64,000 nt of DNA, taken from positions 186,860 to 250,859 of the forward strand of contig DLHO01000022.1 in the NCBI GenBank assembly GCA_002483265.1, read 5' to 3'. The DNA comes from Flavobacteriales bacterium UBA7666. Its GTDB lineage: Bacteria > Bacteroidota > Bacteroidia > Flavobacteriales_D > Crocinitomicaceae. The notes under the pieces were generated by a model. It made no database searches. It was not told where the DNA came from and was given only the letters and a program-made list of their open reading frames with translations. The translations under genes were made by a program, and so were the position numbers. Positions 17,122-25,856 of the stretch are shown here, one piece after another; positions within the stretch are counted from its first letter, which is position 1, and each line of letters begins with the position of its first letter.

Positions 17122-17943
17122 ATGAAAACAATTTTAGTACCGGTCGATTTTTCACAAGCATGTGACAATGCACTGGATTATGCATTGAAATTCGCGCAAA
17201 AAGCAAAAATTCAGATACACTTACTCAATGTTTATGATTATGCTTTCGTGTCAACGGATCCATACATTTGGGTGCCGTCAAATGATGAATTAGTGGAGGG
17301 AAATCTGCAACGACTGGAAGTTATTCGTGAAAAAATTAAACAGCAGTTCGGTAAGGAATTGATCGTGAAATGCCACTGTGAGCCAGGAACAGTTGTCGAC
17401 ACAGTGAACGCATTCGCTGAAAAACATCAGGTCGATTTAATCATTATGGGAATGCAGGGTGGAGGTTTTGTATCCGAAAAAATTATAGGGAGCACGACTA
17501 CTTCATTGATGCGGCAATCTGTTTGTCCTATACTTGGGATTGGTAAAGACGTGAAATTCAATCCGATTGAGCGGATTGTTTTGGCAACGGACCATCAGGA
17601 TGCTGATTATCAGAATATATTAAAACCTTTAAAAGATGTAATCACGATGTTTCAGGCACATCTGTATGTGTTGTATGTCGTTGAACCGACGGTGAAACTT
17701 GATAAAGGAATCGTAACAGGTGTTCAGATAATGCGTGCATTGGAAGATATTCCTTACACTGAGCATACGCTTGCTGAAGATGAAGTTGCATACGGGATTA
17801 ACCAGTTTATTATGAACAAAGACATCAATATGGCTGTGATCGTTCCTAGAAAGCATTCTTTTTTCTACTCTCTTTTCCACGAACCGAATACGAAAAAACT
17901 GGCTTTTCATTTGAATGTCCCATTGCTTGCGCTTCATGAGTAA
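17122..17943 (+). CDS. Tandem universal stress protein (UspA family)
   Basis: A 273-residue protein with two Usp domains (about 1-143 and 150-273). The first keeps the ATP-binding pattern G-x2-G-x9-G-(S/T) in MGMQGGGFVSEKIIGSTTTS. The second is degenerate, as is common in Bacteroidota tandem proteins. Usp proteins are induced by starvation and low oxygen. The upstream cluster of Crp/Fnr-like sites supports such control. Confidence 0.9.
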   Translation: MKTILVPVDFSQACDNALDYALKFAQKAKIQIHLLNVYDYAFVSTDPYIWVPSNDELVEGNLQRLEVIREKIKQQFGKELIVKCHCEPGTVVDTVNAFAEKHQVDLIIMGMQGGGFVSEKIIGSTTTSLMRQSVCPILGIGKDVKFNPIERIVLATDHQDADYQNILKPLKDVITMFQAHLYVLYVVEPTVKLDKGIVTGVQIMRALEDIPYTEHTLAEDEVAYGINQFIMNKDINMAVIVPRKHSFFYSLFHEPNTKKLAFHLNVPLLALHE

Positions 17944-18027
17944 TTTCAACTGAAATAACCGGGTGGTTCTATCAATCAGTCTCCCTGATAACTTGTGTCC
18001 ATTATATGCAAAAAGTCAACTTAGGGC

Positions 18028-18041
18028 TTGACAAAAGTCAT
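18028..18041. promoter_or_regulatory. Crp/Fnr-like palindrome upstream of the mla-type operon
   Basis: TTGAC-AAAA-GTCAT matches the pattern of the sites in the 16.6-16.9 kb array at 9 of 10 positions. It lies 57-70 bases before the next start codon. A weak -7-like TAATTTTT follows at 18078-18085. Confidence 0.4.
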
Positions 18042-18097
18042 TGTTTCCGGAAACGAGATAGAAGACTTTAGTAGTATTAATTTTTAGACCGTTTGTA

Positions 18098-18463
18098 ATG
18101 GAAGCAATTCAGATAGAAATCAATAATCATCGGAAGGTATTCGCCATTCGGGAGCTTTTCACGAATAAATTCAAGAATTTGAAACTCGAATTTTATGCAA
18201 AACCTCATACAGAAGATGGAGCACATTCAGATAAAATCGTTCGGAATAGCAGTTTTACAATTGGCGATTGCCGGTCGGGAGGTCAGAACGGAATGCTCAT
18301 TATAAAACCGGAAATGACACCTGTAGAACTGAAGGATTATTTGAGAGACGCATTCGGTCTTGAGACAGAAATTTATAAATGGACAGATGCGTCCTGGCAG
18401 ATAATCGACTCCGGCGAAATGACGCTTGAAAAAATTAACCGGCTGAACAGTATTTCAGTGTAG
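18098..18463 (+). CDS. Hypothetical protein, 121 aa
   Basis: A soluble protein with no recognised domain, signal or membrane helix. It contains a mixed alpha/beta pattern and a central segment IGDCRSGGQNGMLIIKPEMTP. It lies 7 bases before the mlaE-like gene and shares its strand, so it is likely co-transcribed with the lipid transporter. Function is unknown. Confidence 0.65.
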   Translation: MEAIQIEINNHRKVFAIRELFTNKFKNLKLEFYAKPHTEDGAHSDKIVRNSSFTIGDCRSGGQNGMLIIKPEMTPVELKDYLRDAFGLETEIYKWTDASWQIIDSGEMTLEKINRLNSISV

Positions 18464-18470
18464 TCATACG

Positions 18471-19235
18471 ATGTGGGAGAATATTAAAAATATAGTAATC
18501 GAAACAGGTGAAATAACTCGTTTTTTCATCCGGTTTTTCGGAGAGTTTTTCAGAAGAGGATACGAATTCAAGGAAATGCTTCGTCAATGCTTTTTTCTTG
18601 GTTACAAATCATTGGGACTGGTAGTAATAACCGGATTTATCATCGGTTTGGTCATTACGATCCAGTCGCGTCCCACATTGATAAAATTTGGTGCCGAAGC
18701 CTGGTTGCCTGGAATGATCTCTGTTTCTCTTGTCAGGGAAATTGTTCCGGTGATTACGGCATTGATCTGTGCTGGAAAGATTGGTTCCGGAATCGGTGCC
18801 GAACTTGGCTCTATGAAAGTAACAGAACAGATCGATGCGATGGAAGTTTCCGGAACCAATCCGTTTAAGTACCTTGTGGTAACCCGGGTGTCGGCTGTTA
18901 CATTCATGGTTCCATTACTCGTTGTTTTTGCTGATGCCATTTCACTCTATGGAGGTTATCTAGGTGTAAACCTGCGTGGTGCCATCAGCTGGGATCTTTA
19001 TTGGACTCAGGTGATGGAGGCTCTTTCTTTCGGCGATATCATCCCATCGATCGCAAAAACGTTCTTCTTTGGTTTTACTATCGGTATAATTAGCTGCTAC
19101 AAAGGATACACTACTCAACACGGAACGGAAGGAGTGGGAAGATCTGCAAATGCAGCAGTTGTTATTTCTTCCCTGATGGTATTTATACTTGACCTGGTGG
19201 CTGTTCAGATAACGGATTTATTACAACTGATATGA
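18471..19235 (+). CDS. mlaE: MlaE-family lipid ABC transporter permease
   Basis: A 254-residue permease of the MlaE/YrbE family. It has an N-terminal interface helix, about five TM helices and the conserved core VREIVPVITALICAGKIGSGIGAELGSMKVTEQIDAME, the part that contacts the ATPase. It moves phospholipids between the inner membrane and an MCE protein. It overlaps the ATPase gene by 4 bases. Confidence 0.93.
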   Translation: MWENIKNIVIETGEITRFFIRFFGEFFRRGYEFKEMLRQCFFLGYKSLGLVVITGFIIGLVITIQSRPTLIKFGAEAWLPGMISVSLVREIVPVITALICAGKIGSGIGAELGSMKVTEQIDAMEVSGTNPFKYLVVTRVSAVTFMVPLLVVFADAISLYGGYLGVNLRGAISWDLYWTQVMEALSFGDIIPSIAKTFFFGFTIGIISCYKGYTTQHGTEGVGRSANAAVVISSLMVFILDLVAVQITDLLQLI

Positions 19236-20002
19236 GTGAGAAAACCGAAAATGGAACAGAGACCGAAACTTCCGGTACTGTTATCTGCCTGGAAAACCTC
19301 TGTAAATCATTCGGGGATCATCAGGTGCTTCACAATTTTAACCTGACATTAAACAAAGGAGAAAATCTCGTTATACTGGGAAGATCAGGCTCGGGGAAAT
19401 CGGTATTGATCAAATGCATCATCGGTTTGATAAAACCCGATTCGGGAATTATCCGTGTATTGCAGCAGGACATGTCGGGAATTGGTCTTCATGAGCTGGA
19501 TCAAATACGCTCCAGATTGGGATTCCTTTTTCAAAGTAATGCGCTTTACGATTCGATGACTGTCAGGGAAAACCTGGAATTTCCGTTACGCAGGCATCGG
19601 AGGGAAATGTTGGAAGAGGAAGTAGACCGGCTCGTTGAAGAGGCATTAACCAATGTGGGGCTTCCCCATACGATCGACATGATGCCATCTGAACTTTCCG
19701 GGGGAATGCGCAAACGCATCGCGCTGGCGAGAACCCTCATTCTTAAGCCGGAAATAATTCTCTATGATGAACCCACTACCGGCCTTGATCCGATTACTGC
19801 AGGAGAAATCAGTGATCTGATGATCGAACTTGGAAAAAAATATCATACATCGTCGATTATTATATCACATGACATGCGCTGCGTAAAGAAAGTTGCTGAA
19901 AAAATTGTAATGCTGATAGACGGAAGATGCTATCAGAAAGGTACTTATGAGCAGCTCCGGATGTCAGAAAATGAAGCTGTCAAAAAATTTTTTGAATCAT
20001 GA
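19232..20002 (+). CDS. mlaF: MlaF-family lipid ABC transporter ATPase
   Basis: A 256-residue ATPase with Walker A GRSGSGKS (50-57), signature LSGGMRKRIALAR, Walker B ILYDEPTTGLDP and an H-loop His in IISHDM. The MRKR after the signature is characteristic of MlaF/Ttg2A. It overlaps its neighbours by 4 bases on both sides, so the three transporter genes are translationally coupled. Confidence 0.94.
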   Translation: MSEKTENGTETETSGTVICLENLCKSFGDHQVLHNFNLTLNKGENLVILGRSGSGKSVLIKCIIGLIKPDSGIIRVLQQDMSGIGLHELDQIRSRLGFLFQSNALYDSMTVRENLEFPLRRHRREMLEEEVDRLVEEALTNVGLPHTIDMMPSELSGGMRKRIALARTLILKPEIILYDEPTTGLDPITAGEISDLMIELGKKYHTSSIIISHDMRCVKKVAEKIVMLIDGRCYQKGTYEQLRMSENEAVKKFFES

Positions 20003-20955
20003 AAAAAGAAACCAACAGAAACATCCGGTTAGGGCTTATTGTATTGATCGGGACTCTGGGAATTATTGCGGCACTTTACTATGTCGGGAGCAGACAGCGT
20101 TTGTTTGGGTCTACTATGCGGATCAAGGCAGAATTTTATAATGTGAGCGGACTCAGAAACGGAAACAGTGTACGCTTTGCTGGAATAGACGTTGGAACGG
20201 TCGATGAGGTCGAAATCATCAGCGATTCTTCCGTAATGGTGACCATGGCAATTGACAGGGATGCTTGCCGATTTATCCGGAAAGATGCAATGGCAGTTAT
20301 TGGAACTGATGGATTAATGGGAAACAGGATTATTAATATCAATCCTTCACATAGTAAAGCTCCGGAAATAAAAGAAGGAGATAAACTGCATACATTGAGA
20401 TCTGTAGAAATGGATGCCACTCTACAGACCTTGAATAAAACGAATCAAAATTTAAACGTGATATCGGCAGACTTGCGCGCTATTTCCGGAAAACTGAACA
20501 GTGACCGTTCATTACTGAACCTGCTACTTGATCCCACGGTATCAGATGATGTGCAATCGGCAATTGCTCATTTTAGATATGTAGGGGAAAATACGGCGGT
20601 GCTTACGGGAGACCTACGGGCAGTTGTCAAGAGTGTTCGCGAAGGAAAAGGGACAGCAGGACTGATACTCGGAGATACGGTTTTGAGAAATAACGTTAGT
20701 CGTACAGTCGTCAATATCCGTTCACTGACAGACAGTCTGGCGATCGTTTCCGGAAATCTTCAATCCTTGTCTGATAACATGAAAAATGGCAGAGGAATCG
20801 TTAGGGTATTGTTCACAGATCCGGATTATATGGAGAAATTCGATTCCATCCTGATGCATTTTGAAAATGGAGCAGATGATTTCGATGAAAGTATGCGCAA
20901 TTTAAAACGTCGCTGGCTCTTTAAAGCAAAGAAAAAGAAAAGCCCTGATTCGTGA
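19999..20955 (+). CDS. mlaD: MCE (MlaD-like) family lipid-binding protein
   Basis: A 318-residue protein anchored by one N-terminal TM helix (about 10-30), followed by a single MCE domain (FYNVSGLRNGNSVRFAGIDVGTVDEV) and a long helical tail of about 190 residues. E. coli MlaD is only about 183 residues, so this is the long form that may build a needle or tunnel toward the outer membrane. It is the last gene of the operon and ends in a hairpin. Confidence 0.9.
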   Translation: MKKETNRNIRLGLIVLIGTLGIIAALYYVGSRQRLFGSTMRIKAEFYNVSGLRNGNSVRFAGIDVGTVDEVEIISDSSVMVTMAIDRDACRFIRKDAMAVIGTDGLMGNRIININPSHSKAPEIKEGDKLHTLRSVEMDATLQTLNKTNQNLNVISADLRAISGKLNSDRSLLNLLLDPTVSDDVQSAIAHFRYVGENTAVLTGDLRAVVKSVREGKGTAGLILGDTVLRNNVSRTVVNIRSLTDSLAIVSGNLQSLSDNMKNGRGIVRVLFTDPDYMEKFDSILMHFENGADDFDESMRNLKRRWLFKAKKKKSPDS

Positions 20956-20966
20956 AAATCAAGGCT
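20941..20966. terminator. Hairpin between convergent genes
   Basis: AGCCCTGATT and AATCAAGGCT pair around a 6-base loop with one mismatch. The hairpin spans the mlaD-like stop codon and lies between two convergent genes, so it probably ends the transporter transcript. It has no long U-run. Confidence 0.5.
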
Positions 20967-20986
20967 GAATAATTTCTTATATCTCC

Positions 20987-21403
20987 TTATCCTGCCTCCT
21001 GATCTTCAGGCTTGCCTTCAATTGGCGGATTGGTATCTACTTTCTGGATCTGTTCAACCTGTTGCACAAATTCGGATACTTTTTGATCGGTATAAACACC
21101 ATATGCATCTGTAAGCGTTCCTTTTTCACCGGTACTGGTTTCCACTACATACAAAATGGCATTGTCAGATGGATCCGATTCTCCTTCAAAACGGTAAAAA
21201 TTGATAATTTTTACTTCATCAGGAGCAAAAATTTGGTGGGTCTCCAATGATTCCAATCCCTCCTTTAGTGCCTTGAACTGCGTAACATATCCATTTTGAG
21301 AGAGCTTGTTGGTAGTTGAAGACAATGTTTTCATTGAATCGTGATCGCTTCCTTCTCCCTTGTCCGGTCTGTCTTTGAATTCATTTGCGTTCTCGTTTTT
21401 CAT
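20987..21403 (-). CDS. Conserved hypothetical protein of Bacteroidota, 138 aa
   Basis: An acidic soluble protein whose core (KLSQNGYVTQFKALKEGL ... VKIINFYRFEGESDPSDNAILYVVE ... GEKGTLTDAYGVYTD) matches a small family widespread in Bacteroidota. That family is sometimes mislabelled as phosphoribosylpyrophosphate synthetase, but no PRPP-synthetase motif is present. The disordered ends are rich in Glu, Asp and Pro. Function is unknown. Confidence 0.7.
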   Translation of the reverse strand: MKNENANEFKDRPDKGEGSDHDSMKTLSSTTNKLSQNGYVTQFKALKEGLESLETHQIFAPDEVKIINFYRFEGESDPSDNAILYVVETSTGEKGTLTDAYGVYTDQKVSEFVQQVEQIQKVDTNPPIEGKPEDQEAG

Positions 21404-21435
21404 CTTTCACCATTTAATTAGTTAAACTTTCTCGT

Positions 21436-21450
21436 ACCACTTGAAGTGGT
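21436..21450. promoter_or_regulatory. Perfect inverted repeat, possible operator
   Basis: ACCACTT-G-AAGTGGT is an exact 7-base palindrome with a 1-base spacer, 33 bases upstream of the minus-strand 138-aa gene. It could be an operator or a short leader hairpin. No regulator is known. Confidence 0.35.
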
Positions 21451-21599
21451 GTCTACTAAAGTTAAGGTATTCGATGTCAGGGAAAAAGTGCGAAGTCATC
21501 ATTTAGGATTATTTGGCGACTATTTGCAAAAGTCTTGTGGAGCCTTGCAAATGTTTTGGATTTTTGGTTTTGGCCGAAATCGCTCCTATATTTAAGAGT

Positions 21600-21926
21600 A
21601 TGGAGTTTGAAATAAATGCGGTACAGTGGATTGGGATCTGCCTAATGGTAACGGGGCTGGGTTTAAATACGGCCATCTTTATCTTTTCGTATTATAAAAT
21701 TGTGACTGTCATTCAGGAACAGCAGGAAAAGAGAGGATACGAGAAGAAAAGTTTTCCTGTCATCCGGTTTATATTCCGTTTCAGAAAAGTACTGAAGGAA
21801 CTCACCGAAGATGAAGAACAGCATAATTTTGAATTAGTGATCGCATTCCTCAAATGGACTTTGTTATTGGCGGTTGTCATGATCATCTTGGGTTTACTGT
21901 TGTTCCTAATCGGCTTCATGTGGTAA
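21600..21926 (+). CDS. Small membrane protein, two TM helices
   Basis: A 108-residue protein from the ATG chosen here. An in-frame start 29 codons earlier would add a stretch without membrane or family character. Two hydrophobic helices (about 8-30 and 80-104) flank a charged cytoplasmic loop with RFRKVLKELTEDEEQHNFE. There is no recognised family. The inside-charged topology would place both ends outside. Confidence 0.6.
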   Translation: MEFEINAVQWIGICLMVTGLGLNTAIFIFSYYKIVTVIQEQQEKRGYEKKSFPVIRFIFRFRKVLKELTEDEEQHNFELVIAFLKWTLLLAVVMIILGLLLFLIGFMW

Positions 21927-21962
21927 ACTTCCTGATCTTAAGTCCTGATGTCCTAATTAAAT

Positions 21963-22150
21963 GAACCACGAGGAGCACAAAGATCACGAGGAAAGTTTTT
22001 TTTGCATACCATATCCTGTAAAATTCAATCTACGCGGGAGAAAATAAGCATCCAGCTATTCCTTTCGAGTAATCCGGCAAATATCCTTGTGTGCTTCGTG
22101 TGCTTAGTGGTTAGATTAACCACGAGAAGCACAACGACCATGAGGAAAAG
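21963..22150. repeat. Two diverged copies of a spacer repeat plus an inverted copy
   Basis: The gene-poor stretch 21927-22251 holds two similar segments beginning AACCACGAG (21963-21995 and 22118-22150). It also holds a reverse-oriented relative (22090-22113) ending GTGGTTA that pairs exactly with TAACCAC. Such decayed dispersed repeats are common between genes in Flavobacteriales. No coding potential was seen in this stretch. Confidence 0.55.
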
Positions 22151-22251
22151 TGTTTTGTAATTCACACCTTGCAAAATTAATTTGTGTCATCCGCGTGATG
22201 CGCCAACGCTGAAGCTAAAGGCGTAAGCGTTCTGCGGGAGCATTTTCAGGA

Positions 22252-23505
22252 TTATTTGGTGTATATCTTGGAATACCACCAAGCTGCTATTCCCCCAATC
22301 AACGAAAATACCGCCAGCATCCAAAACACTTGCTGATGTCCCGCAATTCCTTTTGAACCATCCAATAAAAATCCCATAACCGGTCCTGCAAAGATATCCG
22401 GTGTATAACCGATCAATGAGATTAATCCGACAGCCGTTCCGGTAAGTTCTAGTGGAATCCTTCCTTTTTCCATCACAGCGAAATACAAACAACGTGCTGC
22501 ATAGACTCCGCTTGCAACAATCAAAATCGAGATCAGGAATAATAAAGTAGCGGAACCTGAAACAAACCCTAGGGCAAATAACAAAGCACCAAAAAATGAG
22601 ATGATAAAACTCACAAACAACAAAACCGTAGTTTGCCAACGGTCGGCCAAAACTCCAATGATCACTCCAATAATCGGACGAATAAACAATAAAAAAGTCC
22701 CCACTTTGGCAGATTCAACTGGGTCGTATTTCATGACATCCTGCGCATACAAGGAAAAGACATCCGTTATTTTATAGCCTACATATGCACACAAAATAAT
22801 GATCATCAATAACCAAACTGCTGGTAAACGCAATACTCTTTTGATCTGAGAAAAGGTGATTTTATCAACCTTGAGTTCTTCCTCTGTCTTAGAATCCAGT
22901 TTCATGAAAAACCACACCAAAATCCCAACTAAGATGATCATTCCGGAAGAAATGAGAATCACTTGTCTGAAAGCCGCTTTACTTTCTGGAATGCTGGCTT
23001 CTGAAACTTCCGAAGTAAGGAAGATTGAAAACACAAGTACTCCCATTGTTCCGAATAAAGCTCCTACCAATCCGCGGCCGCCATCCAAAAAACCAAAGGC
23101 TTTTCCTTGTGAAGTCGAACCACCCCAAACGCGCGTTGCTTTGATCATCGGTGCCCAGAATAAGAAAATAGTAGTAAATCCCCAGTAACCGTAAAGAATT
23201 TTTAAAACCGTAAAACTCGGAAACGCCGCATACACGAAACCGCCCAGAGCAGTCATCCACAATGATGTAGCGATTAGTTTTCGTGGTGGGAATTTATCTG
23301 CCAGCGGACCACCGAAAAGGTAAGATACCAAGGCAACGATCCCGTAAATAGAAAAGCAGATTCCCAATTGCAGATTGTCCAGATCAAAGGCTTCCAAGAC
23401 GATCGGCCGAAAAACCCGCGACAGTACAAACGGAAGAATGAAAACCGATTCGCCTGCCAGAATAAGCAGTAGTAAAAAATACCAAGGAGCCTTTTTCGGA
23501 TTCAT
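22252..23505 (-). CDS. Major facilitator superfamily transporter
   Basis: A 417-residue carrier with about 12 TM helices in two halves. The loop 2-3 motif appears as GGPLADKFPPRK, and the second-half counterpart as GVLADRW. The overall character is like the YihN/organic-anion subgroup, but the substrate cannot be assigned. The gene stands alone. Confidence 0.85.
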   Translation of the reverse strand: MNPKKAPWYFLLLLILAGESVFILPFVLSRVFRPIVLEAFDLDNLQLGICFSIYGIVALVSYLFGGPLADKFPPRKLIATSLWMTALGGFVYAAFPSFTVLKILYGYWGFTTIFLFWAPMIKATRVWGGSTSQGKAFGFLDGGRGLVGALFGTMGVLVFSIFLTSEVSEASIPESKAAFRQVILISSGMIILVGILVWFFMKLDSKTEEELKVDKITFSQIKRVLRLPAVWLLMIIILCAYVGYKITDVFSLYAQDVMKYDPVESAKVGTFLLFIRPIIGVIIGVLADRWQTTVLLFVSFIISFFGALLFALGFVSGSATLLFLISILIVASGVYAARCLYFAVMEKGRIPLELTGTAVGLISLIGYTPDIFAGPVMGFLLDGSKGIAGHQQVFWMLAVFSLIGGIAAWWYSKIYTK

Positions 23506-23677
23506 TGTCTTTCAGGATTTTCAATGCTAAACTTACATATAAATCAAGGGAGAATTGAAAATTGAAAAGTAAAAAAGATTTAGACTTTAGATGAAAGTCT
23601 CTAGTCCTAAAATCCTGATGTCTTAATATCCTGAAGTCTTAACATCCTAATATCTAAAAAAATACTATTTTTCCATC

Positions 23678-24133
23678 ATGAATTTTGACGCAGTATGTTT
23701 TCTGATTGAGCAGAGTCTTGCTGAATTAGGAGTAGATCCGGGACTATGTCGTGGCGAGAAACCCGGACAATGGAATATGACCTATAAAGGTTCAACCGTG
23801 TGGATTGATGTATTTAACTTTCCGCAAAATCCCGATAAGTATTATTTTCAGGTAATGAGTCCTTTATTACGGATTCCGGATCGCAATCACGAAGCGTTTT
23901 TCAAAAACCTGTTGGAAATCAATCATACAATGTACGGCTCAGCAATAAGTATAAAAGCTGATTGGACGTATGTACTTTCTTTGCGTGAAGCAGATAACCT
24001 GGATAAAAGTGAGATCGATGCAACTTTGGATCGCGTAGCATTTTATTCTTCTGATTATTTCGGAAAACTAACCTTCAAATACGAAGGCTGCTGGGATCCG
24101 AAACCTACAGATAAACCGGTGAATTTTAATTGA
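23678..24133 (+). CDS. YbjN-like (type III secretion chaperone-fold) protein
   Basis: A 151-residue soluble protein with the alternating alpha/beta pattern of the YbjN superfamily: an N-terminal helix, a strand with VWIDVF, and a central FFKNLLEINHTMYGSAISI. YbjN-type proteins are probable chaperone or regulatory factors. It is the first of three small plus-strand genes. Confidence 0.65.
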   Translation: MNFDAVCFLIEQSLAELGVDPGLCRGEKPGQWNMTYKGSTVWIDVFNFPQNPDKYYFQVMSPLLRIPDRNHEAFFKNLLEINHTMYGSAISIKADWTYVLSLREADNLDKSEIDATLDRVAFYSSDYFGKLTFKYEGCWDPKPTDKPVNFN

Positions 24134-24140
24134 TAATAAA

Positions 24141-24180
24141 AACAAGTAGGGGGCGAAAAATTTTTCGCCCCCTACTTGTT
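24141..24180. repeat. Perfect 40-base palindrome
   Basis: The 20 bases AACAAGTAGGGGGCGAAAAA are followed immediately by their exact reverse complement. The transcript can form a 16-20 bp hairpin on either strand, right after the YbjN-like stop. It probably acts as a bidirectional terminator or is a recently inserted mobile palindrome. An in-frame TTG at 24130 would make this hairpin coding, which is unlikely. Confidence 0.75.
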
Positions 24181-24195
24181 AGAAATGTTTCTGCT

Positions 24196-24492
24196 ATGAT
24201 TGCAAAGAAAGGAAAACGAAAGCTTGTTTTTGAGAACACAGAATATGTTTGGTTTGTCAAAAAGACAGACGATACAGCTTTGCTTTCAATCAGTTCCGTT
24301 GATAAAAAACTGGTGCTTTCCTATCGGGTAAATCAAATCAGTGACGAATACATCCACCCGAAAATCACCGTTTTACAGAGTGAAAAAATGGCTCCGGGTG
24401 TTTATTCCTTCTTTCCACCTTTGGCTGATGAATCTATTTCGGCAAATACCATTCGTGCACTATTGAAATGGTACACGGAGCAAACTGAATGA
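24196..24492 (+). CDS. Hypothetical protein, 98 aa
   Basis: A small basic beta-rich protein with no recognised domain. The ATG used here lies just after the 40-base palindrome. A longer frame from a TTG would translate through that hairpin and was rejected. It overlaps the next gene by 4 bases, indicating coupled translation. Confidence 0.6.
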   Translation: MIAKKGKRKLVFENTEYVWFVKKTDDTALLSISSVDKKLVLSYRVNQISDEYIHPKITVLQSEKMAPGVYSFFPPLADESISANTIRALLKWYTEQTE

Positions 24493-24782
24493 TCATGAAA
24501 AAAAGCAGGCAGGGAAGGATTTATACAGAGCGGTTTGTGGTTGAACTGGAAAAAGAAGTGATTGCACTCGAGAAAAAAGACCCGTATAATGGAGGAATCT
24601 TTCGAAAAGTATTCAGTGATGTCCAATGGCGCGCCTCCCATGACTGGGAAATGGCCTTGTATGAGGCCTTTGAATATCTGGAACGATTTCCCTTTCTGCG
24701 GGTAAAACCAGAAACAATGGAGTGGGCACGTCTGGCAACCGAGTGCGCCGATGAATGGCCACCTCCTTACCAATTCAGATAA
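24489..24782 (+). CDS. Hypothetical protein, 97 aa
   Basis: A helical, charged protein rich in aromatic residues toward the C-terminus (EWARLATECADEWPPPYQF). No family was recognised. It is translationally coupled to the preceding 98-residue gene and is followed directly by a REP-like repeat. Confidence 0.6.
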   Translation: MIMKKSRQGRIYTERFVVELEKEVIALEKKDPYNGGIFRKVFSDVQWRASHDWEMALYEAFEYLERFPFLRVKPETMEWARLATECADEWPPPYQFR

Positions 24783-24783
24783 C

Positions 24784-24884
24784 TGACGCGAGTCTCTAAG
24801 CTAGCGCGAGTCTCCGGACTCGTGCTATGTAATTAATCTCCTAAGCTAGCGCGAGTCTCCAGACTCGTGCTGTAAATTAATCTC
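24784..24884. repeat. REP-like palindromic repeat, two full units and a fragment
   Basis: Two tandem units of 45 and 44 bases (24796-24840, 24841-24884) share a near-palindromic core, AGCGCGAGTCTCCGGACTCG plus TGCT, which folds as a hairpin. A partial unit lies just before them. The arrangement fits REP/BIME-type elements that RAYT transposases mobilise, but no such transposase is in the window. Confidence 0.7.
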
Positions 24885-24886
24885 CT

Positions 24887-25759
24887 CTACTGAAAATAAG
24901 CATTCACAAAAACCAAAATCTTTGCAATGCAGTCGTTTGATTGAGTTTGATCCCAGTCTCCATGTCCCGCATCTTGATACATAGTAGCTTGATTGTAAAC
25001 ACCATTCGCATTCAACGCATCGTGTAAACGAGCCATTTGTGTAGAAGGAACCAACGGATCCGAATCTCCGTAAAAAGAGATTGTTGGAGCAGAAGTTGCA
25101 GTAACGTGAAGTGCAGGACTCACGGCCTGAATTCCTGCTTGATTTTGGGTGCCGCCACTAACCAATACATTGTAAGCAGACCAATACAAGGGATTATTCA
25201 AATAATTCGGGTCTGTCATATCTGAAGGCCCAACCGTATTGCAAATTCCTTTCACGTGATGATCCTGGTCAAATGAATAAGAATAAAGTAGTGATAAATG
25301 TCCGCCCGCAGAAGCTCCAAACAAAAAGAACTGAGACGAAACATTGTATTTGGGAAGGCTGATTTCTGTCAAAGCCGACTGGATATCATTGATCTGTTTC
25401 GGATATGCCGGACTTGCCTCAGATGCCAGACGGTAATTAATATTGATAATTGCGTGATTGGGATAATACGTTTTAAGGGTATTTAATAAACCTGTGAAAT
25501 CAGCTTTGTCACCGCCGCTCCATCCACCACCGTGAATCAATACAAATACTTTCGTATTCGAGTTTCTATTAGCAGGCAGATAGACATCCATCTTTTGCTG
25601 ATTGTCTGTGCCGTATGAAATATTCTGCAAATTATAAGTCTGATTTACATCATAACTCGTTTCCGGATTCGGATTGTCCTTTTTACAAGCAGAACTAAAG
25701 AGAAGCAATAAGAAGATGAACGGTGTAACGAATTTTTTCGGAAAATGGGTGTGCATCAT
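24887..25759 (-). CDS. Lipoprotein alpha/beta-hydrolase (esterase/lipase-type)
   Basis: A 290-residue exported hydrolase. The signal peptide ends in a lipobox (FSSAC, lipidated Cys25). The oxyanion loop is HGGGW (76-80), the nucleophile elbow is GASAGG with Ser150, and the Asp and His of the triad lie in YGDSDPLVP and DAGHGDWD. This is the HSL/BD-FAE type of small-ester or feruloyl esterase. The substrate is unknown. Confidence 0.88.
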   Translation of the reverse strand: MMHTHFPKKFVTPFIFLLLLFSSACKKDNPNPETSYDVNQTYNLQNISYGTDNQQKMDVYLPANRNSNTKVFVLIHGGGWSGGDKADFTGLLNTLKTYYPNHAIININYRLASEASPAYPKQINDIQSALTEISLPKYNVSSQFFLFGASAGGHLSLLYSYSFDQDHHVKGICNTVGPSDMTDPNYLNNPLYWSAYNVLVSGGTQNQAGIQAVSPALHVTATSAPTISFYGDSDPLVPSTQMARLHDALNANGVYNQATMYQDAGHGDWDQTQSNDCIAKILVFVNAYFQ

Positions 25760-25856
25760 AATTGGAGCCTTTCTACTAAAATAGTAGTTTTTAGCAGACT
25801 TTCAAAAACAATAATCAGTCGTATCTTTAGTGTTCTTTTCAATAAAGCGTTTTTAT

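Noticed and set aside
22187..22639. 150-codon frame overlapping the MFS gene on the same strand
   Set aside because: It lies in another frame of a well-supported membrane transporter and has no independent features.
24130..24195. TTG start extending the 98-aa gene upstream
   Set aside because: The extension would be encoded by the 40-base perfect palindrome, and the downstream ATG gives a normal protein.
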